DNA of 64,000 nucleotides, taken from positions 1 through 64,000 of the forward strand of contig PACL01000031.1 of assembly GCA_002700095.1 (NCBI GenBank). The letters run 5' to 3'. This DNA is from Fulvimarina sp. (GTDB taxonomy: Bacteria; Pseudomonadota; Alphaproteobacteria; Rhizobiales; Rhizobiaceae). The notes under the pieces are model-generated. The model did no database searches, was not told where the DNA came from, and saw nothing but the letters and a program-made list of their open reading frames with translations. The number at the start of each line of letters is the position of its first letter. Within the stretch, counting starts at the first letter, position 1. Position numbers and translations under genes: made by a program. Shown piece after piece: positions 45,184 through 54,780 of this stretch.

Positions 45184-46158
45184 TCACCCTCGCGCCGCCT
45201 CGTCGGCGATGTGGGCCCGGACGATGTCGGCGAAGCTCCGGTCCGCCGAAAAGCCGACGCTCGTCGCGCGGCTGGCGTCGAAGTCGCGCGGCCAGCCGGC
45301 GACGATCTTCTCGATGACGGCGTCCGGCTCGCGGCGGATGCGGTTCACCACCTCGTCGCCGGCGACTTCCCGCAGCGCCTCGATCATCTCGGCAATGGTC
45401 ACCGACAGGCCCGGCATGGTCAGGCAGCGGCGGGCGCCGAGGACGTCGGTGTCCATGGTCGCCGCATGCATCAGGAACTCCACCGCCGAGGCCGGGCTCG
45501 CCACCCAGTGTTGCACGTCGTCGGCGACGGGAAGGATTGCCTCCTCGCCGGCCAGCGGCTCGCGGATGATGCCGGAAAAGAAGCTCGACGCCGCCTTGTT
45601 CGGCTTGCCGGGACGCACGACGATGGTGGGAAGCCGGATGCCGACGCCGTCGACGAAGCCCTTGCGGCTGTAGTCGTTGAGGAGCAGTTCGCAGATCGCC
45701 TTCTGTGTGCCGTAGCTGGTCAGCGGCGCGGCAAGGAAGGTGTCGGTGATCTTGTCCTCGAAAGGCGCGCCGAAGACCGCGATGGACGACGTGAAGACGA
45801 GGCGTGGCCGGTAGTTCTCGCCCTCGGCGCGGATCGCCTCGAGGAGATAGGACATGCCCTGCTGGTTGATCCGGTAGCCCTTGTCGAAATCGGCTTCCGC
45901 CTCGCCGGAGACGATGGCGGCGAGGTGGAAGATCATGTCGGGGCGCTTCTTGACCAGCGCCTCGACCGTCGCCTGGTCGGCGATGTCGCCGGCCGCAGCG
46001 TCGATCGTGACGCCGTCGGGCGCGGCGATCTGCGGCTCCACGACGTCGAAGGCGTCGATGGCCGTGATCGCCTCGCCGGCGACGGTCTTCTCATTGAGCA
46101 GCCGGTCGATCAGCCGCCGGCCCACCATGCCCGCCGCGCCGAGGATCAGGATCCGCAT
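45184..46158 (-). CDS. denD: NAD-dependent epimerase/dehydratase-family protein, DenD-like D-erythronate dehydrogenase
   Basis: The 324-residue extended SDR starts MRILILGAAGMVGRRLIDRL, has FHLAAIVSGEAEADFDKGY, SSIAVFG and catalytic YGTQK in TSYGTQKAICELLLNDYSRK, and IRLPTIVVRPGKPNKAASSFF. This set matches D-erythronate dehydrogenase (DenD), which makes 2-keto-D-erythronate in tetronate catabolism. The next DenD-pathway enzymes OtnI, OtnC and OtnK are not in the window, although an LtnD-like enzyme is adjacent. Start at 46158 follows from the family N-terminus. Confidence 0.78.
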   Translation of the reverse strand: MRILILGAAGMVGRRLIDRLLNEKTVAGEAITAIDAFDVVEPQIAAPDGVTIDAAAGDIADQATVEALVKKRPDMIFHLAAIVSGEAEADFDKGYRINQQGMSYLLEAIRAEGENYRPRLVFTSSIAVFGAPFEDKITDTFLAAPLTSYGTQKAICELLLNDYSRKGFVDGVGIRLPTIVVRPGKPNKAASSFFSGIIREPLAGEEAILPVADDVQHWVASPASAVEFLMHAATMDTDVLGARRCLTMPGLSVTIAEMIEALREVAGDEVVNRIRREPDAVIEKIVAGWPRDFDASRATSVGFSADRSFADIVRAHIADEAARG

Positions 46159-46240
46159 GTTCTTCCTCCCGTTTGCGACGCTCGGCCTCCGCGTGGAAGG
46201 TCTAGCGTCTTCTTGTCGTTCGACGGCGACGGCCGCCGTC

Positions 46241-46420
46241 ACCCCCCTCTGTCCTGCCGGACATCTCCCCCACAAGGGGGGAGATCGGCGGCGGACCGGG
46301 CCTGGCTCTTCTGGACACGGCTCCGCTAGGCTCTTCCTCGATCGGCCGACGGAGCCGCCACTGCAGGTTCAATCTCCCCCCTTGTGGGGGAGATGGCTGG
46401 CAAGCCAGAGGGGGGTCCCT
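46241..46420. repeat. RIME-like composite palindromic element, copy 2
   Basis: Left arm 46241-46287 (ACCCCCCTCTGTCCTGCCGG, then ATCTCCCCCACAAGGGGG and GAGAT) and inverted right arm 46371-46420 (AATCTCCCCCCTTGTGGG and GAGATGG, ending GAGGGGGGTCCCT). It has the same architecture as 39144-39330 but a different core of about 80 bases. Confidence 0.75.
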
Positions 46421-46487
46421 CGGCTCGCCCTGTCACACCTTCACTCTCGTCGCGCCCGACCGAAGCGTCGGCGCGACGAGCGCATCA

Positions 46488-47240
46488 TCAGAGCGACCAG
46501 CCGCCGTCGATCAGTTGCGTCGTGCCAGTGGTGAAGGCGCTTTCGTCCGACGCGAGATAGACCGCCAGATGGGCGATCTCCGCCGCCTTGCCGATGCGGC
46601 CCATGGGCTGGCGCTCGACGAAGGCCGCGCGGGCCTTGTCGGTGCCGCCGAGCGTCTTGCCGAGTTCCTCGATCCGCCCGTCCAGCGAGGGGGATTCGAT
46701 GGTGCCGGGGCAGATGGCGTTGCAGCGGATGCCCTGCTTGATGAAGTCGATGGCGACGGAGCGGGTGAGGCCGATCACCGCCGCCTTGGTGGCCATGTAG
46801 ACGTAGCGGTTGGGTGCCGCCTTGATCGACGAGGCGGCCGACGACATGTTGATGATCGAGCCGCCGCCCTTTTCCAGCATGCGCGGGACGAGGGCCGAGA
46901 TCGTCCGGTGCATCGCCTTGACGTTCAGCTCGAAGGAGAAGTCCCAGGCCTTCTCGTCGCAGTCCAGCACCGTGCCGTGATGGACGTAGCCGGCGCAGTT
47001 GAACAGGATGTCCGGCGTCTCGATACCATCCAGATAGGCCTTGACCGCGGCCGAATCCGTGACGTCGAGGCTGGCGAGATGGGCGTTGCCGGCGTGGTCG
47101 AGGCCGGTGAGCTTTTGGGCGTCGAGATCGGTGGCGTAGACCGTCGCACCCTCGGCGACGAAAGCTTCGGCGACGGCGCGGCCGATGCCCTGGCCGGCGG
47201 CCGTGCAGACGGCGATCTTGCCCTGGAGGCGTCCTGTCAT
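46488..47240 (-). CDS. SDR resembling 2-keto-3-deoxy-L-fuconate dehydrogenase
   Basis: The 250-residue SDR has GQGIGRAVAEAFVAEGA, NCAGYVHHGTVLDCDEKAWD, the catalytic set in NMSSAASSIKAAPNRYVYMATKAAV and a typical end (TGTTQLIDGGWSL). The VHHGTVL..D and YVYMATKAA segments match the branch of 2-keto-3-deoxy-L-fuconate dehydrogenases (also near DHRS6/BDH2). It lies next to the IlvD/EDD dehydratase and upstream of no other gene; with the FAH-family hydrolase it could make a dehydratase, dehydrogenase, hydrolase route. GGAGG lies near the ATG at 47240. Confidence 0.82.
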   Translation of the reverse strand: MTGRLQGKIAVCTAAGQGIGRAVAEAFVAEGATVYATDLDAQKLTGLDHAGNAHLASLDVTDSAAVKAYLDGIETPDILFNCAGYVHHGTVLDCDEKAWDFSFELNVKAMHRTISALVPRMLEKGGGSIINMSSAASSIKAAPNRYVYMATKAAVIGLTRSVAIDFIKQGIRCNAICPGTIESPSLDGRIEELGKTLGGTDKARAAFVERQPMGRIGKAAEIAHLAVYLASDESAFTTGTTQLIDGGWSL

Positions 47241-47493
47241 GGCGTCTGGTCCTTCATGTCATGCGTGGCGAGCGGGCCGGCCGCAGGGCGGCGTTCCCGC
47301 AGATTTCAAATGCCGGCCGGCGACCCTTGATCGATCCGCCGGCCTGACTTGCGGCCCCTGCCCCTCCGGGCGATGGCGTCGGCGGCGGGTGGCAAGGTGC
47401 CACCCGGATCAGCACCGAACGATCAGTCTCCGGCCGGACAGTTCCGGCCGATCGATGCCGGCCTGTCAGCGCCGGTCCGTCAGTGCCGGCCGG

Positions 47494-49314
47494 TCAATGG
47501 TTGTCGCGCGGCACCTTGGCCATGTCGCCATTGGCACCGCCTTGCGCGAGCCGCTGGTATCTGACGGCTCCCTCGAGCACCATGCCGGTCTCGAACTGCG
47601 AGACGATACCGCGCTGGATCTCCTGCCAGGGCGTCTGATGATCCGGATACTGGTAGCCACCGGCAGCCTCCAGCGCCTCACGGCGTGTCGCGAGTTCGTC
47701 CTCGGAGATCTGGATGTCGGCGGTGCCGCGACCCAGATCGATGCGCACCTTGTCGCCGGTGCGAAGCAGCGCGAGACCGCCACCGGCCGCCGCTTCCGGC
47801 GAGGCGTTGAGGATCGAGGGCGAACCGGACGTGCCGGACTGGCGGCCGTCGCCGATACAGGGCAGCTCGTTGATGCCGCGCTTGATCAGATAGTCGGGCG
47901 CTCGCATGTTCACGACCTCGGCGCCGCCGGGATAGCCGATCGGGCCGGCGCCGCGCATGAAGAGGATCGAATTCTCGTCGATTTCGAGGGCCGGATCGTC
48001 GATGCGGTGGTGGTAGTCCTCGGGCCCGTCGAAGACGACCGCCTTGCCGACGAAGGCCATCGGGTCTTGCGGGTTCGACAGGTAGCGCTCGCGGAACTTG
48101 GGCGAGATCACCGACAGCTTCATGATCGCCGAGGAGAACAGGTTGCCCTTCAGGACGCGGAAACCGGCATGGGGCTTCAGCGGGTTGTCGAAGGTGCGGA
48201 TGACGTTCTTGTCCTCGATGACGGCGCCGCGGCAGTTGTCGCCGATCGACTTGCCGTTGACCGTCAGCGCGTCCTCGGCGATCAGGCCCTGCTCCATCAG
48301 CTGGTTGACCACCGCCGGCACGCCGCCGGCGTGATAATAGTCCTCGCCGAGATATTCGCCGGCCGGCTGCAGGTTGACCAGCAGCGGGATCTCCTCGCCA
48401 TAGGTCTGCCAGTCGTCGATGGTGAGTTCCACGCCGACATGGCGGGCGAGCGCGTTCAGATGGATCGGCGCATTGGTCGAGCCGCCGATCGCCGAGTTGA
48501 CGCGGATGGCGTTGACGAAGGCGTCCTTGGTCAGGATGTCGGTCGGCTTCAGGTCCTCATGGACCATCTCGACGATGCGCTTGCCGGTGAGATAGCTCAT
48601 TTCCTGGCGGTCGCGGTAAGGCGCGGGGATCGCGGCGGAGCCGGGCAGCTGCATGCCCAGCGCCTCGGCCAGCGAGTTCATCGTCGAGGCCGTGCCCATG
48701 GTGTTGCAGTAGCCGGTGGAGGGCGCCGAGGAGGCGACCAGCTTGACGAAGCCGGGATAGTCGATCTCGCCGGCGGCCATCATCTCTCTCGCCTTCCAGA
48801 CGATGGTGCCCGAGCCCGTGCGCTCGCCGCGGAACCAGCCGTTGAGCATCGGCCCGACGGAGAGCGCGATCGCCGGGATGTTCACCGTCGCCGCCGCCAT
48901 CAGGCAGGCGGGCGTGGTCTTGTCGCAGCCGATGGTCAGAACGACGCCGTCGAGCGGATAGCCGTAGAGGAGTTCGACGAGGCCGAGATAGGCAAGGTTG
49001 CGATCGAGCGAGGCGGTCGGCCGCTTGCCGGTCTCCTGGATCGGATGGACCGGAAATTCGATGGCGATGCCGCCGGCCTCGCGGATGCCCTCGCGCACCC
49101 GCTTGGCCAGCTCCAGATGGTGCCGGTTGCAGGGCGACAGGTCGGAACCGGTCTGGGCGATGCCGATGATCGGCTTGCCGGACTGGAGCTCGGCCTGGCT
49201 GAGGCCGAAATTCAGATAGCGCTCGAGATAGAGCGCCGTCATGTCCGGATTATGCGGATTGTCGAACCAGGCGCGGGATCTCAGCGGGGTCTTGAGGGAA
49301 TTGGAATCGGTCAT
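47494..49314 (-). CDS. IlvD/EDD-family sugar-acid dehydratase
   Basis: The 606-residue Fe-S dehydratase carries the three cluster cysteines of the family: Cys62 (LSPCNRHH), Cys130 ([12 protein letters not shown]) and Cys203 ([11 protein letters not shown]). [20 protein letters not shown] and [16 protein letters not shown] are the substrate/metal segments. Compared with IlvD and Edd, the sequence is closest in style to the aldonate dehydratases (arabinonate, xylonate, gluconate types). It probably dehydrates an aldonate to a 2-keto-3-deoxy acid, feeding the neighbouring SDR and FAH-family enzymes. A GTATAC site lies 61 bases upstream of the ATG. Confidence 0.88.
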   Translation of the reverse strand: MTDSNSLKTPLRSRAWFDNPHNPDMTALYLERYLNFGLSQAELQSGKPIIGIAQTGSDLSPCNRHHLELAKRVREGIREAGGIAIEFPVHPIQETGKRPTASLDRNLAYLGLVELLYGYPLDGVVLTIGCDKTTPACLMAAATVNIPAIALSVGPMLNGWFRGERTGSGTIVWKAREMMAAGEIDYPGFVKLVASSAPSTGYCNTMGTASTMNSLAEALGMQLPGSAAIPAPYRDRQEMSYLTGKRIVEMVHEDLKPTDILTKDAFVNAIRVNSAIGGSTNAPIHLNALARHVGVELTIDDWQTYGEEIPLLVNLQPAGEYLGEDYYHAGGVPAVVNQLMEQGLIAEDALTVNGKSIGDNCRGAVIEDKNVIRTFDNPLKPHAGFRVLKGNLFSSAIMKLSVISPKFRERYLSNPQDPMAFVGKAVVFDGPEDYHHRIDDPALEIDENSILFMRGAGPIGYPGGAEVVNMRAPDYLIKRGINELPCIGDGRQSGTSGSPSILNASPEAAAGGGLALLRTGDKVRIDLGRGTADIQISEDELATRREALEAAGGYQYPDHQTPWQEIQRGIVSQFETGMVLEGAVRYQRLAQGGANGDMAKVPRDNH

Positions 49315-49374
49315 TGCGGCTCCCGGCGCGCCGGCCCGGCAAGCGGCGGCGGCTTGGTTTCTTGTCGTTGAACG

Positions 49375-49384
49375 ACGTATACAA
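49375..49384. promoter_or_regulatory. ACGTATACAA site upstream of the dehydratase
   Basis: Near-palindromic GTATAC-centred site 61 bases upstream of the dehydratase start; it shares the ACGTATAC core with the sites at 40534 and 43227. Confidence 0.55.
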
Positions 49385-49392
49385 TAATCCCA

Positions 49393-49821
49393 GCGAGGCG
49401 CAAACGGGTCGAAGGGCCGATGCGGCGTCATGTGGCTGGGACGTTGTCCCGACCTGCGCCGGCCCGGACGCATCCGGTGCGGCGGTCGACGGATATGGAC
49501 GTGGGAGCGGCAGGCTGCCAGCGCATACGCAGGATCCGAGACAAGCCTGACGAATCAAAGCCGAGACGGTGCCAGGACCGCCACCTTCCGGTTGCGATCG
49601 TCACCGGCGACACGATCTGATTCGGCCCGCGGAAGAGCTCGTTCCTTGCAGACGCCATGCGGCACAGGGCCGCGCCCCTTCTGCAGCCGGCGTTTCCCGG
49701 CCTGGCTAACCAACCAGCGATTTTACCGGTTGCCTCCCTGACGTTACGTGATATCGATCGTTCCGGGGTAGACGGCCGACCGGTTCCGGCGGCGGAAATG
49801 ACGATGATTCTGGAGGGCCCG
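49393..49821. other. Divergent intergenic between dehydratase and RTX genes
   Basis: About 430 bases with no convincing gene; small open frames are unconserved. It must contain the promoter of the RTX gene. GGAGGG (49812-49817) is the ribosome site of the ATG at 49822. Confidence 0.5.
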
Positions 49822-52800
49822 ATGGCGCCGCAAACCACCCGTACCGACCTGATCAACCGGTTCAATCTTCGCGACGATGCGAGCCTGGAACTCTACGGTG
49901 TCCGCGGCATCGAGGTCGTCTATGTGGGCGAGAGCGTCTTCGTATACACGGCGGGCGAGTATGACGACGGCGTGAGCGCTTTCGAGCTGTTGCCGGACGG
50001 TTCGCTGGCGCCGATCTCATCCTATCTCGACGATTCGACGACGCAGCTCCTGGATGGCGCGTCGAGCCTCGTCTCGGTGACCGTCGGCGCACGAACCTTT
50101 CTCTACGCCAATGCCTATTATGACGATGCGATCACCGCCTTCGAGGTGGCTGTCGACGGGACGCTCTCCGTCGTCGGGACCGTGCAGGACGACGGCACCG
50201 GCACGCTGGAGCTCGACGGCACCTATGGGCGGATGGAGATCGTCAATGTCGGCGGCAACGACTTCCTGATCGCCACCGGCTATCTCGACGACGGCCTCAG
50301 CATCTTCCGCATCGGCGCCGACGGCACCCTGACCAACACCGTCAGCTTCGACGACGCGGCCAATCTGGGCTATGGGCTCGACGGCGCCTATGACGTGGCC
50401 TCGGCGACGATCGGCGCGAACACCTTCATCTTCGTGGCCGGCAATTCGGAATCCGCCGTCACCTCCTTCCGGATCAATCCGTTCGGCAATATGACCCTGG
50501 TGCAGGGCCTCGCCGACAGCGGCGATCTCGAACTCTCCGGCGCAACGGGCGTCGAGACCGCCGTCATCGGCGGCACGACCTATCTGTTCGTCTCCGGGAC
50601 GGACGATGACGGCATCAGCGTCTTTTCGGTCGCCGCCAACGGCTCGCTGACGAACGTCTTCAATCTGGCGAACGCGACCGGTCTCAGTCTCAACGGCGTT
50701 GCCGAGATGGAAGCCTTCACCCTCGGCGGTGAGACATTCCTTGCCACCGGCAGCCGTTTCGACGACGCCCTCAGCTACTTCCGGGTCGGCTCGGACGGCT
50801 CGCTCACCCTGGTCGACACGGTACTCGACAGCGAGAACGCCAATTTCAATCTCAACGACATCCGCTCCCTCGCCTTTGCGGAAATCGACGGCCTGTCCTT
50901 CCTGATCGCCGGCGGCTACGCCGACGCCGGCATCTCCACCTTCCAGCTCGGCGTCAGTGCCGACCCGCTGATCGGCACCGAGGATCGCGACCTCATCATC
51001 GGCAGCGAACTCGACGACGTCATCGAGGGGCTCGGAGGCGACGACGTCCTCCTCGGCGACGATGGAAACGACGAGATCGACGCGGGCGGCGGCAACGATG
51101 TCGTCGACGGCGGCGACGGCAACGACGTCATCACCGGCGACGGCAGCCTGTCGCAGACCGCGGCAGACAGTGTCGTCGTCCCCTCGACGCAGCAGAATCT
51201 CGCGCTGTCCGTCACGCTGCCGGACGCGTCCGATTCCGAAGAGATCGAGATCTCCGGCTTCATCAGCCGCAATCTCATCCAGAACAGCGACTTCAACATC
51301 GTCTACGTTATCGACGTCTCCGGCTCCATGTCCGGGACGTTCAGCGGCTCGGAGACGGTCGGCGACCTGAATGGCGACGGCTCGTCCAACACCCTGATAG
51401 ACGGCACCATCGCGGCCTTCGAGGCGCTGAACGCCTCGATCGTCAATGCCGGTCTCGGGACGTCGCAGGTGTCGATCGTGCCGTTCCAGTCCACCGCGTC
51501 GATCTCCTACCAGGGGACGGCCGGCAGCGGCGTGCCCAATGCCCTGCGTTCGCTGGACGACGGCGGCGGCACCGATTTCGAGGCCGCCCTGCAGCAGACG
51601 ATCACCGCGCTCCAGAATGCCGGTGCCGGCGAGAACCGCATCTTCTTCATCTCGGACGGCGGCAACAACGAGGGCGGCAGCTTCACCGACGAGGTCGCGA
51701 CGCTGCTGGCGGCCAATGGCCTCAACGCCGAGATCCGCTCGATCGGCCTCGGCAACGGCGCCGTGCTGGCCGATCTCGACCTCGTCGACGACGGCATCGC
51801 CAACAATTCCGCCGAGCGGGTCCTCACGCCCTCCACCCTGACCGCCGGCCTCACCGGTTCGGCCGTGGCGACGAGCGAGATCGATCGGCTGGAGGTCTAC
51901 GTCAACGGCCAGCTGGTTCGCACCATCACCCCCGACGGCTTCACCATCACGCCGCTCGGCCTGCAATACGACGTGACGCTCGACGGCCTCTCCACCACCG
52001 CCAGCGACACGGTGACCGTCAAGCTGATCGCCTCGGACCCGGCCATGACCTCAGTCCAGGTCTCGCTCGACCTCGAGAACGCTCCGACCCAGGAGGGCGA
52101 CGACGTCCTCTCCGGCGGCGCCGGCAACGATTCCATCACCGGCAATGGCGGCGACGACGTTCTGATGGGCGATGCCGGCGACGACGGGCTGTCCGGCGGG
52201 CGGGGCGACGACGTCCTCTCGGGGGGCGACGGCCTCGACAATCTCAGCGGCGGCTCGGGCAACGACATCCTGAATGGCGGCCGCGGCGGTGACACCCTCG
52301 ACGGCGGTTCGGGCAACGATACCGCGAGCTATTCCGGCTCGCTGGCCGTCCGCGTCAATCTCGGCGGCAACATCGCCTATAGCGGCGACGCGACCGGCGA
52401 CACGCTGATCTCGATCGAGAACCTGATCGGCTCGTCCAGCAACGACAGCCTTCTCGGAAGCATCGAGAACAACCGCATCGAGGGCGGCGACGGGGATGAC
52501 GTCCTGCGCGGCTTTGCCGGCTTCGACGATCTCCACGGCGGCAACGGCAACGACTTCCTCTATGGCGATTTCAACATCGACACGCTGTTCGGCGACGCAG
52601 GTCTCGACACGCTTTCGGGCGGTGACGGAGACGACATCCTCGACGGCGGGGCGGACGCAGACAGGCTGTTCGGCAATGCCGGCGTGGACACCGCCTCCTA
52701 TGGTTCGGCGAGTGCCGGCGTCATTGCCGACCTTCTGGTGACTTCGATCAACACCGGCGACGCGGCCGGGGACCGCTACTATCTGATCGAGAACCTCTCC

Positions 52801-54090
52801 GGGTCCGACTTCAACGACAATCTGCGCGGCGACGACGCGGTCAATGTGGTGACCGGCGGCCTCGGCGACGACCGGCTGTTCGGCCGGGGCGGCGACGACA
52901 CGCTGGTCGGCGGGCTCGGGGCGGATGTCCTCAATGGCGGGACCGGTTCCGACACCGCGAGCTACCTAGCAGCGAGCCGCGCGGTGCTCGCCGATCTCAC
53001 CGACGCCTCGCGCAATGTCGGCGAAGCCGCCGGCGACACCTATGTCCAGGTCGAAAACATCGCCGGCTCCAACTTCAACGACAATCTGCGCGGCGATGCC
53101 GGCGACAACGTCATCGCCGGCAACAATGGCAACGACGTCATCGCCGGAGAGGGCGGCGCCGACCGGCTGTTCGGTGGCCTCGGCGACGACCGTCTCGACG
53201 GAGGTGCCGGCGGCGACGTCCTCAATGGCGGCGGCGGGACCGATACGGCCTACTACGCCTTCGCTACGGGGGCGGTGCTGGTCGACCTCCTTTCGGCCAA
53301 CGTCAATTCGGGTGACGCCACGGGCGACACCTACACGTCGATCGAGAACCTGTTCGGCTCGATCTACAATGACAACATGCGCGGCGACGACAACGCCAAC
53401 CGCATCGACGGCCATCTCGGCACCGACTGGCTGTTCGGGCGGGGCGGCAACGACACGCTGATCGGCGGGGAGGGCAACGACCGGCTGGAAGGCGGCCTCG
53501 GCGCCGACACGCTGAATGGCTGCGCCGGCACCGACACGGCGTCCTACATCTACGCGACCGCCCCCGTCCTCGCCGATCTTGCCAATGCCGGCCTCAACAC
53601 CGGCGAGGCGACAGGCGACGTCTATGTCTCGATCGAGAACCTCATCGGCTCGGGATCGGCCGACAACCTGCGGGGCGACGCGGCGGACAACGCCATCGAC
53701 GGCGGCAACGGCAATGACTGGCTCTATGGCCGCAACGGCAACGACACGCTCACGGGCGGCATCGGCGCCGATCGGCTCTCCGGCGAGGCCGGCTTCGACG
53801 TGCTGATCGGCGGCGTCGGCAACGACCAGCTCACCGGCGGCTCCAACGCCGACACCTTCGTCTTCGCCGACGGCTTCGGCAACGACACCATCACCGACTT
53901 CGAGGCACTCAACAATTTCGAGCGCATCGATCTCAGGGACGTCACGGCGATCACCAGCTTCGCCGACCTTCAGGCCAGCCATCTCAGCCAGAGCGGCGCC
54001 AATGCCGTCATCGCCGACGGGGCCGGCAACACCATCACGCTCGCCGGCGTGAACATCGCCCATCTCGACGCGAACGACTTCGTGTTCTGA
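49822..54090 (+). CDS. Very large RTX protein with beta-propeller and VWA domains
   Basis: A 1422-residue product, probably exported by a type I system (RTX repeats, no N-terminal signal). Residues about 15-378 form a propeller of roughly seven blades with the blade motif DDGxSxFxVxxDGxL. A first RTX block (381-440; GGDDVLLGDDGNDEID) leads into a VWA domain (about 480-690) with the metal-site signature DVSGS at 498-502 and a GGGTDF loop. From about 760 to 1375 follow calcium-binding GGxGxDxL repeats with five interspersed DTASY...NTG.A.GD.Y.SIENL.GS..ND units. The end (NNFERIDLRDVTAITSF) is typical of RTX C-termini. The ATG at 49822 is 4 bases from GGAGGG. No secretion genes are nearby. Adhesion or carbohydrate binding is a guess. 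Confidence 0.85.
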   Translation: MAPQTTRTDLINRFNLRDDASLELYGVRGIEVVYVGESVFVYTAGEYDDGVSAFELLPDGSLAPISSYLDDSTTQLLDGASSLVSVTVGARTFLYANAYYDDAITAFEVAVDGTLSVVGTVQDDGTGTLELDGTYGRMEIVNVGGNDFLIATGYLDDGLSIFRIGADGTLTNTVSFDDAANLGYGLDGAYDVASATIGANTFIFVAGNSESAVTSFRINPFGNMTLVQGLADSGDLELSGATGVETAVIGGTTYLFVSGTDDDGISVFSVAANGSLTNVFNLANATGLSLNGVAEMEAFTLGGETFLATGSRFDDALSYFRVGSDGSLTLVDTVLDSENANFNLNDIRSLAFAEIDGLSFLIAGGYADAGISTFQLGVSADPLIGTEDRDLIIGSELDDVIEGLGGDDVLLGDDGNDEIDAGGGNDVVDGGDGNDVITGDGSLSQTAADSVVVPSTQQNLALSVTLPDASDSEEIEISGFISRNLIQNSDFNIVYVIDVSGSMSGTFSGSETVGDLNGDGSSNTLIDGTIAAFEALNASIVNAGLGTSQVSIVPFQSTASISYQGTAGSGVPNALRSLDDGGGTDFEAALQQTITALQNAGAGENRIFFISDGGNNEGGSFTDEVATLLAANGLNAEIRSIGLGNGAVLADLDLVDDGIANNSAERVLTPSTLTAGLTGSAVATSEIDRLEVYVNGQLVRTITPDGFTITPLGLQYDVTLDGLSTTASDTVTVKLIASDPAMTSVQVSLDLENAPTQEGDDVLSGGAGNDSITGNGGDDVLMGDAGDDGLSGGRGDDVLSGGDGLDNLSGGSGNDILNGGRGGDTLDGGSGNDTASYSGSLAVRVNLGGNIAYSGDATGDTLISIENLIGSSSNDSLLGSIENNRIEGGDGDDVLRGFAGFDDLHGGNGNDFLYGDFNIDTLFGDAGLDTLSGGDGDDILDGGADADRLFGNAGVDTASYGSASAGVIADLLVTSINTGDAAGDRYYLIENLSGSDFNDNLRGDDAVNVVTGGLGDDRLFGRGGDDTLVGGLGADVLNGGTGSDTASYLAASRAVLADLTDASRNVGEAAGDTYVQVENIAGSNFNDNLRGDAGDNVIAGNNGNDVIAGEGGADRLFGGLGDDRLDGGAGGDVLNGGGGTDTAYYAFATGAVLVDLLSANVNSGDATGDTYTSIENLFGSIYNDNMRGDDNANRIDGHLGTDWLFGRGGNDTLIGGEGNDRLEGGLGADTLNGCAGTDTASYIYATAPVLADLANAGLNTGEATGDVYVSIENLIGSGSADNLRGDAADNAIDGGNGNDWLYGRNGNDTLTGGIGADRLSGEAGFDVLIGGVGNDQLTGGSNADTFVFADGFGNDTITDFEALNNFERIDLRDVTAITSFADLQASHLSQSGANAVIADGAGNTITLAGVNIAHLDANDFVF

Positions 54091-54225
54091 GGATGCCCGA
54101 ATGTCGGGGGCCGGACGACAGGCCCCCGGTATCCGGCGGGACCGTGTCCGCCCGAACTTGCGTCGGGAGACGGTGGTGCGCGCTGCCCGTGCCGGTTCAG
54201 GCGGGCGGCCCGCGAAAGGCGTCGG

Positions 54226-54621
54226 TCAGACCGATCCGAGGACGAGGCCCTGGCCGAGCAGCACGAACAGCCAGTGGCCGGCCTCGATCAGCGGCAGGTC
54301 CCAGCCGAAACCCTGGAAGCGGCGGTTGACGAGGAGGGTGGTGGCGACGAAGCCGAGCCAGAGGAAGAGCGCGGCGAAGAGGGCGTCGGGCAGGGTGACG
54401 GTCTCGAAATGGGCGAGGAGCAGCGAGAACACCGTCGCCATGACGCCCTGCGCGGCGGCGGCGAGGGCGACGTTGCCGTGGCGCTCCGGGTCGCCCAGGA
54501 GATCGAACCGCGACGCCCGTCGCCAGCTGCGGGCCAGCGCCGTGTACCAGATCGTTCCGACGATCATCGAGACCACCGTGGCCAGGACGATGGCGAAAGC
54601 ATCGACCGTCGCCAGCGACAT
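54226..54621 (-). CDS. DUF1761-family membrane protein
   Basis: The 131-residue protein has about four hydrophobic segments; VVSMIVGTIWYTALARSWRR near the start and FLWLGFVATTLLVNRRFQG later match the DUF1761 pattern. Its function is unknown. It is a single gene between the RTX protein and a methyltransferase gene, on the minus strand. Confidence 0.75.
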   Translation of the reverse strand: MSLATVDAFAIVLATVVSMIVGTIWYTALARSWRRASRFDLLGDPERHGNVALAAAAQGVMATVFSLLLAHFETVTLPDALFAALFLWLGFVATTLLVNRRFQGFGWDLPLIEAGHWLFVLLGQGLVLGSV

Positions 54622-54780
54622 CGATTTCCTGCCCCCTCGTATTCCCCGGATCGGAGCTTGCGAGAGCAGGGGCGTTTCGTCAACTGACCACGGCCGATCG
54701 CGGCCCTCTGCCGCGCGGCGACCACGAGCCGGCGCAGTGGCCAGGCACCGCGGGGGCGGTTGCGCACCGGCGAGGCGGCG

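Noticed and set aside
50950..53900. CRISPR-like short tandem repeats
   Set aside because: They are in-frame RTX codon repeats of one protein, with no constant repeat and variable spacer structure.
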